From positions 1 to 64,000 of the forward strand of contig JAYRKT010000005.1 in assembly GCA_041905595.1 (NCBI GenBank): a stretch of DNA of 64,000 nucleotides, given 5' to 3'. Positions 42,511-51,651 of this stretch are shown one piece after another; positions within the stretch are counted from its first letter, which is position 1, and the number at the start of each line of letters is the position of its first letter. This stretch comes from Aliitabrizicola sp041905595 (GTDB lineage: Bacteria > Pseudomonadota > Alphaproteobacteria > Rhodobacterales > Rhodobacteraceae). Under the pieces are notes generated by a model that saw only the letters and a program-made list of their open reading frames with translations, made no database searches and was not told the origin of the DNA. Both the position numbers and the translations under genes were made by a program.

Positions 42511-42530
42511 GGTAGCGTTACCGATAACAT
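42511..42530. promoter_or_regulatory. LacI/GntR-type operator before gnd
   Basis: GGTAGCGTTACCGATAACAT holds two overlapping pseudo-palindromes with central CG (GGTAGCGTTACC and GTTACCGATAAC, each 10 of 12 symmetric). The second resembles the gluconate-repressor site of the LacI family. A TTGACC (42496-42501) upstream suggests that it overlaps the -10 region. Control of gnd by a gluconate-type repressor is inference. Confidence 0.5.
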
Positions 42531-42558
42531 CCTGGTCTTGTCCCTAGTGGAGGCGAAG

Positions 42559-43980
42559 ATGGCGCAGCAGGCAGTGGCAGAGATCGGCCTTGTGGGCCTT
42601 GGGACGATGGGTGCGGCCTTGTCGCTCAACATCGCCGATAAGGGATTTCCGATTGCGGTCTGGAACCGCACCACGTCGGTGACCCGCGAATTTGCCGCAT
42701 CGGCAGGCGATCTGGCCGCACGGATCGTGCCAGCCGAGACCCTTGAAGCCTTGGTCGCCGCGATCAGGCCGCCCCGTGCGATCATCCTGATGGTGCCCGC
42801 CGGGCCGGCGGTCGACCAGCAGATCGCGGCGCTGCGGCCGCTTCTGGGCAAGGATGACCTCATCATCGACGCCGGCAATGCCGAGTTCCACGACACCGAG
42901 CGCCGCGCGAAGGACGCCGAGGCGCAGGGCGTGCCCTTCATCGGCATGGGCGTCTCGGGCGGGGAAGAGGGCGCTCGGCACGGCCCGGCGATCATGGGCG
43001 GCGGGCCAAGGGCCGCCTGGGACCGGGTCGCGCCCATCCTCACGGCGATTTCGGCCAAGTTCGAGGGCACGCCCTGCGCCACCTGGATGGGGCCGGGCGG
43101 GGCCGGTCATTTCGTGAAGATGGTCCATAACGGCATCGAATATGCCGACATGCAGATGATTGCCGAGCTTTACGGCGTGATGCGGGACGGAATGGGGCTG
43201 ACAGCGGATCAGATCGCGCCGATCTTCGAGTGCTGGAATGCCGGACCGCTGAAATCCTACCTGATCGAGATTTCGGGTGCCGTCGCCCGCGCGAAGGATG
43301 CCGAGACCGGCAAGCCGATGCTCGATGTCATCCTCGATTCTGCGGGGCAAAAGGGCACCGGGCGCTGGACCGCGATCGAGGCGCAGCATCTGGCGACGCC
43401 CGTCCCGGTGATCGAGGCCGCAGTGGCGGCGCGCAACGTTTCGGCACGACTTGCCGCTCGCAAGGCGGGGCAGGCGGTCTTCGGCGCAGCCCCGCAGGCC
43501 TTGCCGGCAGGTGCATTGTCTGATGACGATCTCGAACAGGCGCTGATCGCGGGCAAGATCCTCTGCTACGCGCAGGGCTTCGAGATGCTTGCGACTGCCT
43601 CGTCTACCTTTGGCTGGGGCGTTCCGCTGCCCGAGGTGGCGAAGGTCTGGAGGGCGGGCTGCATCATCCGCTCGGCCATGCTCAACGACATGTCGCAGGC
43701 GCTGGAGCAGGACCCGGCCCGCAACCTCATCCTTGCGCCAGTCTTTTCGGCGCATCTCGCCCGCTGTCACGCGGCGTTGCGCAAGGTTGTCGCCACCGCT
43801 TTGCTCCATGGTCTGCCGGTCCCGGCGCTCGCGGCGGGGCTCGCCTGGTTCGACATGATGCGCACGGCGCGCGGCACGGCCAACCTGATCCAGGCGCAAC
43901 GCGACTATTTCGGCGCGCATGGTTTCGACCGGCTCGACGGGCGCGACATCCACCACGGTCCGTGGGAGGCGCAGGGCTAG
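42559..43980 (+). CDS. gnd: 6-phosphogluconate dehydrogenase (decarboxylating)
   Basis: This enzyme oxidises 6-phosphogluconate to ribulose 5-phosphate and CO2 with NADP+. The 473-residue product has GLVGLGTMGAALSLNI (nucleotide site), NRTTS at the end of beta 2 (a pattern typical of NADP use), the signature IGMGVSGGEEGARHGP, and the catalytic KMVHNGIEY. The C-terminal helical domain is complete. I chose the ATG at 42559 (MAQQAVAEIG) after a GGAGGCGAAG ribosome site. Confidence 0.95.
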   Translation: MAQQAVAEIGLVGLGTMGAALSLNIADKGFPIAVWNRTTSVTREFAASAGDLAARIVPAETLEALVAAIRPPRAIILMVPAGPAVDQQIAALRPLLGKDDLIIDAGNAEFHDTERRAKDAEAQGVPFIGMGVSGGEEGARHGPAIMGGGPRAAWDRVAPILTAISAKFEGTPCATWMGPGGAGHFVKMVHNGIEYADMQMIAELYGVMRDGMGLTADQIAPIFECWNAGPLKSYLIEISGAVARAKDAETGKPMLDVILDSAGQKGTGRWTAIEAQHLATPVPVIEAAVAARNVSARLAARKAGQAVFGAAPQALPAGALSDDDLEQALIAGKILCYAQGFEMLATASSTFGWGVPLPEVAKVWRAGCIIRSAMLNDMSQALEQDPARNLILAPVFSAHLARCHAALRKVVATALLHGLPVPALAAGLAWFDMMRTARGTANLIQAQRDYFGAHGFDRLDGRDIHHGPWEAQG

Positions 43981-44007
43981 GGCACTGGCAGTCCGTTGCG
44001 CGGCTCG

Positions 44008-44472
44008 TCAGACGATCCTGGCAAGGTAGCCGGTAAACTGGTCCAAGAGCCAGTTGGTGCCCTGAAGCCGCGCCTCTGCGCCGTAATCGGTGCCTAGGAA
44101 AAAGCCCTGCTCAGCATAGGTCAGGATCGTGGCATCTCCGGCGTCCTCGAAATCCACACCCGCAAGCGAGACCGAGAAGAGGTTGCCCGCCACCTGCATG
44201 TCGAAATCGTAGACCAGCCTGCGGCCCGGTTCGATCAGGTGAAAGCGCGAGGTGTAGACGGTCTCGGTCCCGTTCTCGAAGCACCCATGCGCCAGTTCTC
44301 CGCCGCCGACCCGCAGGTCCAGGCTGCGCGCGATCTCGGTCCAGCCCGGGCCGGCAAACCACCCGCGCCGGTGCTCGAGTTGGGTCCAGGCGTCAAAGAC
44401 CGTCAGGCGGGGGGCGCGAACCGTCCGGCTGGCCGTGAGGCTGCCATGCGGCAGCAGCGAGGATTGCGTCAT
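44008..44472 (-). CDS. SRPBCC (AHA1-type START-like) domain protein
   Basis: The 154-residue product has the helix-grip fold features of the activator of Hsp90 ATPase 1-like family (SRTVRAPRLTVFDAWTQLEHRRGWFAGP, LDLRVGGG, and a C-terminal GTNWLLDQFTGYLA helix). It could bind a hydrophobic ligand. These genes often pair with an ArsR-type repressor; none is adjacent here. Confidence 0.8.
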   Translation of the reverse strand: MTQSSLLPHGSLTASRTVRAPRLTVFDAWTQLEHRRGWFAGPGWTEIARSLDLRVGGGELAHGCFENGTETVYTSRFHLIEPGRRLVYDFDMQVAGNLFSVSLAGVDFEDAGDATILTYAEQGFFLGTDYGAEARLQGTNWLLDQFTGYLARIV

Positions 44473-44639
44473 GGCGTTTGTCCCGATGCCTCGTGGGTCG
44501 CTCCGGCACTGGCAGGGCAGGGCGCACCGCCATCCGTCCGTCAGTCACATCCGCAGCAGGGCGGGCGTCAAGCCCGACTTGCGCCTGCGCCGATCCAGTG
44601 CCGCCTTGGGCAATCCGGCGGAAACCGCGACGCACCAAA

Positions 44640-44670
44640 CGACCCGCCTCCGTCGCCGGAAGGCGGGTCG
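44640..44670 (-). terminator. Intrinsic terminator of serC-serA
   Basis: On the minus strand, arms CGACCCGCCT and AGGCGGGTCG (10 bp) with an 11-nt loop are followed by TTTG; 55 bp after the serA stop. The T-run is short. Confidence 0.65.
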
Positions 44671-44725
44671 ATGAAGGCCGGGCGGGCTGGCCCCCGTCCG
44701 GTCCTGTCCCCTTCAGTCCAGAGCG

Positions 44726-46321
44726 TCAGGCCACGTCGAATTCGAGCGGCTTGACCTGCTGGAACATGCCGGTCGATTCCAGCGTCTTCACCACGTCCGG
44801 GTTGATCGCCTGGTCGAGGTAAAGGATCGCGATCGCGTCCTGACCCACGCCAGAACGGCCAAGGGTGAAGTTCGCGATGTTCACGCCGTTCTTGCCCATC
44901 GTCATCCCAAGTAGGCCGATGATGCCTGGCACGTCCTCGTTGGTGGTGTAGAGCATGTGGCGCCCGACCTCGGCATCGATGTTGATGCCCTTGATCTGGA
45001 TGAAGCGCGGCTTGCCATCCGAGAACACCGTGCCCGCCACCGACCGCTCGCGCTTGTCGGTGACCATCGTGACCTTGATATAGGCGTCGAAGGCGCCGGT
45101 CTTGTCCTGCCGGGTGGTCGAGATCTGGATGCCACGTTCCTTCGCCACGACCGGGGCCGAGACGAGGTTCACCGCCGGGTTCTGCGCCTTCAGGACGCCC
45201 GCGATAACCGACTGGTTCAGCGCGGCGAGGTTCATCGACGACACCTTGCCGTCGTAAAGGATGTTGATCGCCTTGATCGGTTCATCGGTCATCTGGCCGA
45301 TGAAGGCGCCCAGATGATCGGCCAGCTTGATCCACGGGCCCATCACGGCGGCTTCTTCGGCGGTCACGTTCGGCATGTTGAGCGCGTTCTGTACCGCACC
45401 CGTCAGCAGATAGTCCGACATCTGCTCGGCCACCTGCAGCGCCACGTTCTCCTGCGCCTCGGTGGTCGAGGCGCCGAGATGCGGCGTGCAGACCACGTTC
45501 GGATGGTTGAACAGCGGGTTCTCGTTCGCCGGCTCCACCTCGAACACATCAAGCGCGGCACCGGCGACTTGGCCGGAGTTCAGCGCGTCAAGCAGCGCCG
45601 CCTCGTCGACCAGCCCGCCGCGGGCGCAGTTGATGATCCGCACGCCCTTCTTGGTCTTGGCGAGGTTCTCGCGGCTCAGGATGTTGCGGGTCTTGTCGGT
45701 CAGCGGCACATGGAGCGTGATGAAGTCGGCCCTCGCCAGCAGATCGTCAAGCTCGACCTTCTGCACGCCCAACTGCTTGGCCCGCTCTTCCGACAGGAAG
45801 GGGTCATAGGCCACGACCTTCATCTTCAGCCCGACCGCGCGGTCACAGACGATACCGCCGATGTTGCCGGCGCCGATCACGCCGAGCGTCTTGTTGAAAA
45901 GCTCCACCCCCATGAAGCGGGACTTTTCCCACTTGCCGGCATGGGTCGAGGCATTGGCCTCGGGGATCTGGCGGGCGACGGCGAACATCATGGCGATGGC
46001 ATGCTCGGCCGTGGTGATCGAGTTGCCGAAGGGCGTGTTCATCACGATCACGCCCTTTTTCGACGCGGCCGGGATATCGACGTTGTCGACGCCGATGCCG
46101 GCGCGGCCGACGACCTTCAGCTTGGTCGCGTTCTCGAGAAGCTTCTCGGTGACCTTGGTGGCCGAGCGGATGGCGAGGCCGTCGTAGTTGCCGATGATCT
46201 CGGCCAGCTTTTCCTTGTCCTTGCCAAGCTTCGGCATGTAGTCGACCTCGACGCCACGGTCGCGGAAGATCTGGACAGCGGTTTCGGACAGTTCGTCAGA
46301 GACGAGAACCTTGGGGGCCAT
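44726..46321 (-). CDS. serA: D-3-phosphoglycerate dehydrogenase
   Basis: SerA oxidises 3-phosphoglycerate, the first step of serine synthesis. The 531-residue long form has the substrate domain, the NAD domain (LGVIGAGNIGG), HVPLTDKTRNILS, NCARGGLVDEAAL, the catalytic His in TPHLGAST, an intervening domain, and a C-terminal ACT domain (about 455-530) that allows feedback by serine. The start is the ATG at 46321 (MAPKVLV). It lies 60 bp after serC in the same operon. Confidence 0.96.
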   Translation of the reverse strand: MAPKVLVSDELSETAVQIFRDRGVEVDYMPKLGKDKEKLAEIIGNYDGLAIRSATKVTEKLLENATKLKVVGRAGIGVDNVDIPAASKKGVIVMNTPFGNSITTAEHAIAMMFAVARQIPEANASTHAGKWEKSRFMGVELFNKTLGVIGAGNIGGIVCDRAVGLKMKVVAYDPFLSEERAKQLGVQKVELDDLLARADFITLHVPLTDKTRNILSRENLAKTKKGVRIINCARGGLVDEAALLDALNSGQVAGAALDVFEVEPANENPLFNHPNVVCTPHLGASTTEAQENVALQVAEQMSDYLLTGAVQNALNMPNVTAEEAAVMGPWIKLADHLGAFIGQMTDEPIKAINILYDGKVSSMNLAALNQSVIAGVLKAQNPAVNLVSAPVVAKERGIQISTTRQDKTGAFDAYIKVTMVTDKRERSVAGTVFSDGKPRFIQIKGINIDAEVGRHMLYTTNEDVPGIIGLLGMTMGKNGVNIANFTLGRSGVGQDAIAILYLDQAINPDVVKTLESTGMFQQVKPLEFDVA

Positions 46322-46381
46322 GATGGGCTCCATGAATTTGGAAGATGATGGGGAGGCGGGGCTGACCCCCGCCCGCTGGCC

Positions 46382-47539
46382 TCACGCCGCCTTGGCGAGT
46401 TCGGCAATCTCGGTGTGGAAGGCCCAGTCGATCCACGGCAGGAGAGCCGCGACATCGGCCTGTTCGACCGTCGAGCCGCACCAGATCCGCAGGCCCGGAG
46501 GCGCGTCCCGGTAGGAGCCGAGGTCGAAGCCCGCGCTTGCCTTCTCGATCCGCTTGGCCACCGCCTTGGCAAAGGCCGCGCCGTCGGTGATGCGGGCATC
46601 GGTGAACTTGAGGCAGACCGAGGTGGTCGAAGCCGTTTCCGGATCGATCGCCAGATTGGCGATCCAGGGCCGGGTCGATACGAATTCGTCGATTGTCGCG
46701 GCATTGCGGTTCGCCCGGTCGATGAGGCCCTTGAGCCCGCCGACCGACTTCGCCCATTTCAGCGCCACGAGGTAGTCCTCGACGGCGAGCATCGAGGGGG
46801 TGTTGATCGTCTCGCCTTCGAAGATGCCCTCGATCAGCTTGCCCTTTGCGGTCAGGCGAAAGATCTTCGGCAGAGGCCAGGCGGGGGTGTAGCTTTCCAG
46901 CCGTTCCACCGCGCGGGCGCTGAGGATCAGCATGCCATGTGCGCCCTCGCCGCCCAGCACCTTCTGCCAGGAGAAGGTCACGACATCGAGCTTGTTCCAG
47001 GGCAGGTCCATCGCGAAGGCGGCCGAGGTCGCGTCGCAGATCGTCAGGCCCTTGCGGGTGGCCGGGATCGCGTCGCCGTTCGGCACGCGGACGCCCGAGG
47101 TGGTCCCGTTCCAGGTAAAGACCACGTCGCGGTCGAAATCGACCGTCTTGAGGTCGACGATCTCGCCATAGGGCGCCTTCTTGACCACCGCGTCGAGCTT
47201 CAGCTGCTTGACCACGTCGGTCACCCAGCCATCGCCAAAGCTTTCCCAGGCCAGCATCTCGACCGGGCGGGCGCCCAGAAGCGACCACATCGCCATCTCG
47301 ACCGCGCCGGTATCCGAGGCGGGAACGATGCCGATGCGGTAACCGGCAGGCACGCCGAGGATTTCGCGGGTCAGGTCGATCGCCTCTTTCAGCTTCGCCT
47401 TGCCGACAGCGGCACGGTGCGAGCGGCCGAGCGGAGCATCGGCGAGAAGAGTCAGATCAAAGCCGGGGATCTTGGCGCAGGGGCCAGAGGAGAAGCGCGG
47501 ATTTGCCGGCCGCGCGGCCGGGGTCGGGTGATCGGTCAT
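46382..47539 (-). CDS. serC: Phosphoserine aminotransferase
   Basis: SerC turns 3-phosphohydroxypyruvate into phosphoserine with glutamate (PLP-dependent). The 385-residue product has NPRFSSGPCAKIPG at the N-terminus, GIVPASDTGAVEMAMW, CDATSAAFAMDLPW and the PLP lysine in TFSWQKVLGGEGAHG. It is divergent from serB and cotranscribed with serA. A structured leader precedes it (see 47540-47690). The ribosome site GGAAGGAT lies 4 nt before ATG. Confidence 0.95.
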   Translation of the reverse strand: MTDHPTPAARPANPRFSSGPCAKIPGFDLTLLADAPLGRSHRAAVGKAKLKEAIDLTREILGVPAGYRIGIVPASDTGAVEMAMWSLLGARPVEMLAWESFGDGWVTDVVKQLKLDAVVKKAPYGEIVDLKTVDFDRDVVFTWNGTTSGVRVPNGDAIPATRKGLTICDATSAAFAMDLPWNKLDVVTFSWQKVLGGEGAHGMLILSARAVERLESYTPAWPLPKIFRLTAKGKLIEGIFEGETINTPSMLAVEDYLVALKWAKSVGGLKGLIDRANRNAATIDEFVSTRPWIANLAIDPETASTTSVCLKFTDARITDGAAFAKAVAKRIEKASAGFDLGSYRDAPPGLRIWCGSTVEQADVAALLPWIDWAFHTEIAELAKAA

Positions 47540-47690
47540 GGTATCCTTCCAGATATACGCCCCCCGTTGGGGAGGGGTGTCCCGCCGCCGGAAATACGGG
47601 GGCCTCGGCACTGGCACAAGCCGGAAAATCGTCGTAATGCGCCGCTTGTCGCGGAAAAAGCGACCCATCTCTCCACTATCGGAAACTTCG
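47540..47690 (-). ncRNA. Candidate serC leader RNA
   Basis: The serC leader is a cis-regulatory RNA motif described upstream of serC-serA in alphaproteobacteria. Here the minus-strand leader can form a hairpin (GTCGC with GCGAC, 47652-47666) and a C-rich/G-rich hairpin (CCCC with GGGG, 47560-47577) just before the ribosome site. The position and general form fit, but I could not align it to the published model. The same region must hold the serB promoter. Confidence 0.4.
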
Positions 47691-47694
47691 CCCC

Positions 47695-48567
47695 ATGCCC
47701 GTCGCCGTCCTTCTGACCTCGCCCGACCGACCTGGCCTTGACCGCGAGACGGTCGAAAGCCTGCGCAACGCCTGGGGCGGCGGGGACGCGGACTGGCTGA
47801 TGCCCGGAGTCGCTGCCGAGTTCCCCGTAGCGGGAGAGCCGGCAAATCTCTGGCAGGTCTGGGCAGATCTGCAGGGTTTGGGCGTGGACCTCGCGCTGGT
47901 TCCGGACGAGGGACGGCGGAAGCGGCTGCTGCTGGCCGACATGGATTCGACGATGATCCGGCAGGAATGCATCGACGAACTGGCTGCCGAGGCGGGCGTG
48001 GGCGAGCGGGTTGCGGCAATCACAGCCAGGGCTATGAATGGCGAGCTGGATTTCGAGGGCGCGCTGCGCGAGCGGGTCGGGCTGCTGAAAGGCCTGCCCG
48101 AAGCGGTGATCGGCAAGGTGCTGGCGAGCCGCATCACCGACATGCCGGGCGGGCGGACGCTGGTTGCCACGATGAAGGCCAACGGTGCACGCGCCGCGCT
48201 GGTCTCGGGCGGATTCACCGCTTTCACCGGCCCGGTCGCGGCGCGGTTGGGATTCGACGAGAACCGGGCTAACACGCTTCTGGCCGCAGATGGCAAGCTG
48301 ACCGGCCATGTCGCCGAGCCGATCCTTGGCAAGGCCGCCAAGGTGCAGGCCCTGGAAGAGATTTCGGCGCAGATGGAGATCGGCGAGGACGAGGTTATCG
48401 CGGTTGGCGATGGGGCGAACGACCTCGGCATGCTGGTTCGGGCCGGGATGGGCGTGGCGCTGCATGCCAAGCCGGTGGTGGCTGAGCAATGCCGCCTGCG
48501 GATCAACCACGGTGACCTGACGGCGCTCCTGTTCCTGCAGGGCTATGCGGCGGACGACTTCGCCTGA
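47695..48567 (+). CDS. serB: Phosphoserine phosphatase
   Basis: SerB removes phosphate from phosphoserine, the last step to serine. The 290-residue product has the HAD motifs: nucleophile Asp82 and Asp84 in ADMDST, Ser/Thr in LVSGGFT, Lys in GKAAKVQAL, and GDGANDLGML. The N-terminal ~75 residues form a small extra domain. Divergent from serCA, so the whole phosphorylated serine pathway is in one locus. Confidence 0.95.
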   Translation: MPVAVLLTSPDRPGLDRETVESLRNAWGGGDADWLMPGVAAEFPVAGEPANLWQVWADLQGLGVDLALVPDEGRRKRLLLADMDSTMIRQECIDELAAEAGVGERVAAITARAMNGELDFEGALRERVGLLKGLPEAVIGKVLASRITDMPGGRTLVATMKANGARAALVSGGFTAFTGPVAARLGFDENRANTLLAADGKLTGHVAEPILGKAAKVQALEEISAQMEIGEDEVIAVGDGANDLGMLVRAGMGVALHAKPVVAEQCRLRINHGDLTALLFLQGYAADDFA

Positions 48568-48620
48568 CCATTCGGGACGCGCGACATTGACCGTCCAATG
48601 GATGCGGAAAGGCGGTCGTC

Positions 48621-49625
48621 CTACTTGAACGAATCGGCGATCCTCAGGCTGCCGGTAACGAAGCCCCGCCGGCTGGTCTGAATGGCGTTGCGCCACTTCG
48701 AGGTCGCCGGGTGGTCTGCGTCCAGCACGCCGAGCGACACGAGAATCTGTGCGATCGCCGCCTCGGCCGCACGCTTGCCGCCATCGACGATCTTCAGGGC
48801 GATGCCGATCCGCTGCTCTGGCAGAATCGCGGTATAAACCGCTTCTGCCCCGTACTTGATCGCGACCCGTCCGCCCATGGCACGCATCAGTTCGGTGCAG
48901 GCGCTGCCATCGCCTTCGACCAGTTCCGGATGATGCGCCATCGCATGTGAAAGGCGGTACATCGCGCGGCTGCGCGCATCGCCATGCTCGGTCGCGGCCG
49001 CGAACCGCCCCATGGCCCGCGCCAGCCCATGAACGGTGCTGGCAAAGTTCGGAGCCGAGCAGCCGTCGATCCCGTAGCCGGGGGAGCTTTCTCCCGTCAC
49101 CTCTTCGGTCACGGCCTTGATGGCGCGCTGCACGGGGTGGTCGATCTCGATATAGTCCGGGCCGGTCTTCAGGTGCCGTGTGAGCGTCAGGAATCCCGAA
49201 TGCTTGCCCGAGCAGTTGTTGTGGATCTGGCAGGGCGCCTCGCCCGCCCGGATCAGCCGGTCGCGTTCGGTGCGGTCCGAAGGTTCCTGCGGTCCGCAGC
49301 GCAGGTCGCTCTCGCCAAGACCAAGCTGCGCCAGCCACTCGGTGACCATGCGCACATGGATGGGAGCGCCGTCATGGCTGGCGCAGGCGAGCGCCAGTTG
49401 CTCTTCGGTCAGACCAACGGCGTCCGCCGCCCCGCTTTCGATCAGCGGAAGTGCCTGGATCATCTTGCAGGATGATCGCGGGTAGATCACCGTTTCCGGG
49501 TTGCCCCAGGCCCGCAGGATCTCGCCCTGCGGATCGCAGACAACCGCGTGACCCGAATGTGCGCTTTCCAGCAGGTCGCCTCGCCAAAGCTCCACCATCG
49601 GATGCGCCTGATCCATGACCGCCAT
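48621..49625 (-). CDS. L-asparaginase, Rhizobium etli AnsA (class 3) type
   Basis: The 334-residue product is a serine-lysine-type asparaginase (PF06089). The catalytic SSCK is at residues 51-54 and the zinc-binding region NNCSGKHSG at 136-144. If translation starts at Met4 (49616), these residues get the same numbers as in the R. etli enzyme (Ser48, Lys51, Cys135, Lys138). The ribosome site GGAGG is better placed for the ATG at 49625, so I kept that start. It probably hydrolyses asparagine to aspartate and ammonia. Confidence 0.88.
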   Translation of the reverse strand: MAVMDQAHPMVELWRGDLLESAHSGHAVVCDPQGEILRAWGNPETVIYPRSSCKMIQALPLIESGAADAVGLTEEQLALACASHDGAPIHVRMVTEWLAQLGLGESDLRCGPQEPSDRTERDRLIRAGEAPCQIHNNCSGKHSGFLTLTRHLKTGPDYIEIDHPVQRAIKAVTEEVTGESSPGYGIDGCSAPNFASTVHGLARAMGRFAAATEHGDARSRAMYRLSHAMAHHPELVEGDGSACTELMRAMGGRVAIKYGAEAVYTAILPEQRIGIALKIVDGGKRAAEAAIAQILVSLGVLDADHPATSKWRNAIQTSRRGFVTGSLRIADSFK

Positions 49626-49806
49626 TTGACCCAGCCCCTCCCACGCATGCGCGAAAATGCGCCCAAAGGGCTTTCGCGGCCTACGGTTTTTGCGTTATGG
49701 GAGGGATATCGAGTTGAAATGGTCCGCGCCACAGGAAAAGCTGCCGGCAGAGGCAGTCACCGGCCGGCGGGCCAGGGGCAAAGCGCAGCTTGGAGGCTGT
49801 AACGAC

Positions 49807-50352
49807 ATGACATCTCGGGCAACTGGGTTCGCGGGAATCCTTCGGGCAACCGTTCTTGCCGTGACGGCGGGCAGTGCCGCGCTGCCGGCCTTGGCGCAGG
49901 AATCGACCAACCGCGTCGCGACCAAAACCGATTGGGCGATCTTTGCCGAGGACAACCCCAAGGAATGCTGGGGCGTGTCGAGTCCGAAGGAAAGCGTCAA
50001 CACCAAGGATGGCAAGCCTGCTTCGGTGCGCCGCGGCGACATTCGCCTGTTCGTGACCTTCCGCCCGGGGACAGGTGCGGCTGGCGAGGTGTCGTTCACC
50101 GGCGGCTATCCCTTTGCACCGGATTCGACCGTGAACCTGAAGGTCGGCGACAAGAGCTTTGAGTTGTTCGTCGATGGCGAGTGGGCCTGGCCCCAAAATT
50201 CCGGGGATGATGCTTCGGTCCTCGCCGCGCTCAAGGCGGGTGAGTCGGCGACGCTCAGCGCGCGTTCGGCGCGAGGAACTCAGACGAAGGACACCTTCTC
50301 GCTTCTGGGGTTCACCGCCGCGATGCAGGAAGCCGAGTCGCGCTGCAAGTAA
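49807..50352 (+). CDS. Invasion-associated locus B (IalB) family exported protein
   Basis: The 181-residue product has a signal peptide (about residues 1-30, ending ALA) and an IalB-type domain: WAIFAEDNPKECWGVSSP, GDIRLFVTFRP, SFTGGYPFAPDSTVNLKVG, FELFVDGEWAW, and a C-terminal Cys that may pair with the first. IalB proteins are periplasmic and widespread in free-living alphaproteobacteria; the name comes from Bartonella. The start is the ATG at 49807. An intrinsic terminator follows. Confidence 0.85.
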   Translation: MTSRATGFAGILRATVLAVTAGSAALPALAQESTNRVATKTDWAIFAEDNPKECWGVSSPKESVNTKDGKPASVRRGDIRLFVTFRPGTGAAGEVSFTGGYPFAPDSTVNLKVGDKSFELFVDGEWAWPQNSGDDASVLAALKAGESATLSARSARGTQTKDTFSLLGFTAAMQEAESRCK

Positions 50353-50374
50353 TCTGCACGGCGCATTTTGCGAC

Positions 50375-50406
50375 GCCCCGCCAGCCTTGGCGGGGCTTTC
50401 TTTTTT
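50375..50406 (+). terminator. Intrinsic terminator after the IalB-like gene
   Basis: Arms GCCCCGCC and GGCGGGGC (8 bp), 6-nt loop, then TTTCTTTTTT. Confidence 0.9.
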
Positions 50407-50469
50407 CCGGCCGTTCCGTTTTCTGAGCAAATCTCCTATATGAGGCGCTTGTTTCGCCCGAGGCTACCC

Positions 50470-51651
50470 ATGACCGACGCCACCGCGCCCATCACACAGG
50501 ACGTGATCACCATCCCCCGCAAGCTTCCCGACGGGGGGAGGACCAACCTGGTCGGCCTGACTCGGGACCAGTTGCGCGACGCGCTGATTGCGGCAGGCAC
50601 GCCCGAGAAGCAGGCCAAGATGCGGGTCGGGCAGATCTGGCAGTGGATCTATCATTTCGGCCTGCGCGATTTCGCGGCGATGACCAACCTCGCCAAGGAC
50701 TACCGCGCGCTTCTGGCCGAGCACTTCACCATCGAGGTGCCCGAGGTCGTCAGCCGCCAGATCAGCGCCGACGGCACGCGCAAGTATCTGGTGCGCATCG
50801 CCGGCGGGCACGAGGTTGAGACCGTCTACATCCCGGAGGAGAACCGCGGCACGCTCTGCATTTCCAGCCAGGTGGGTTGCACGCTGACCTGTTCCTTCTG
50901 CCACACCGGCACGCAGAAGCTGGTCCGCAACCTGACCGCTGGCGAGATTGTCGGTCAGGTCATGCTGGCCCGCGACGATCTGGGCGAATGGCCGGTGCCG
51001 GGCGAGCCGAAAGACGAGACGCGGCTCGTGTCGAACGTCGTGCTGATGGGTATGGGCGAGCCGCTCTACAACTTCGACAATGTCCGCGACGCCATGAAGG
51101 TGGTGATGGACGGCGAGGGCCTGTCGCTGTCGCGCCGCCGGATCACCCTTTCGACCAGCGGTGTCGTTCCTGAAATCGCCCGCGCGGCGGAAGAGATCGG
51201 CTGCCTCCTTGCCGTCAGCTTCCACGCCACGACCGACGAGGTGCGTGACCGGCTGGTGCCGATCAACAAGCGCTGGAACATCGAGACGCTGTTGAACGCG
51301 CTCCGAGAGTATCCGCGCCTGTCGAACAGCGAACGGATCACCTTTGAATACGTGATGCTCAAGGGTGTGAACGACAGCGACGCCGACGCGAAGCGGCTGG
51401 TCAAGCTGATCGCGGGCATCCCGGCCAAGATCAACCTGATCCCCTTCAACGAATGGCCCGGAGCGCCCTACGAGCGGTCGGACTGGCAGCGGATCGAGTC
51501 CTTCGCCGACATCGTCTACAAGGCCGGCTACGCAAGTCCGATCCGCACCCCGCGCGGCGAGGACATCATGGCGGCCTGCGGGCAACTCAAGTCCGCCACC
51601 GAGCGAGCACGTAAAAGCCGGGCCGAAATCGCCGCTGAGGCCGGGCTCTAG
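50470..51651 (+). CDS. rlmN: Dual-specificity 23S rRNA/tRNA adenine C2-methyltransferase
   Basis: RlmN is a radical SAM enzyme that methylates A2503 of 23S rRNA and A37 of some tRNAs. The 393-residue product has the cluster motif CTLTCSFCHTGTQ (CxxxCxxC), the Gly-rich VVLMGMGEPL, LSTSGVVPEI, and a late Cys in MAACGQL. I chose the ATG at 50470 (MTDATAP); upstream codons are the leader after the IalB terminator. Its stop overlaps the stop of the convergent antiporter gene by 4 bp. Confidence 0.95.
   Translation: MTDATAPITQDVITIPRKLPDGGRTNLVGLTRDQLRDALIAAGTPEKQAKMRVGQIWQWIYHFGLRDFAAMTNLAKDYRALLAEHFTIEVPEVVSRQISADGTRKYLVRIAGGHEVETVYIPEENRGTLCISSQVGCTLTCSFCHTGTQKLVRNLTAGEIVGQVMLARDDLGEWPVPGEPKDETRLVSNVVLMGMGEPLYNFDNVRDAMKVVMDGEGLSLSRRRITLSTSGVVPEIARAAEEIGCLLAVSFHATTDEVRDRLVPINKRWNIETLLNALREYPRLSNSERITFEYVMLKGVNDSDADAKRLVKLIAGIPAKINLIPFNEWPGAPYERSDWQRIESFADIVYKAGYASPIRTPRGEDIMAACGQLKSATERARKSRAEIAAEAGL

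Noticed and set aside
44957..47716. Two long plus-strand frames antisense to serA and serC
   Set aside because: Both are shadows; serA and serC carry full catalytic motifs on the minus strand.
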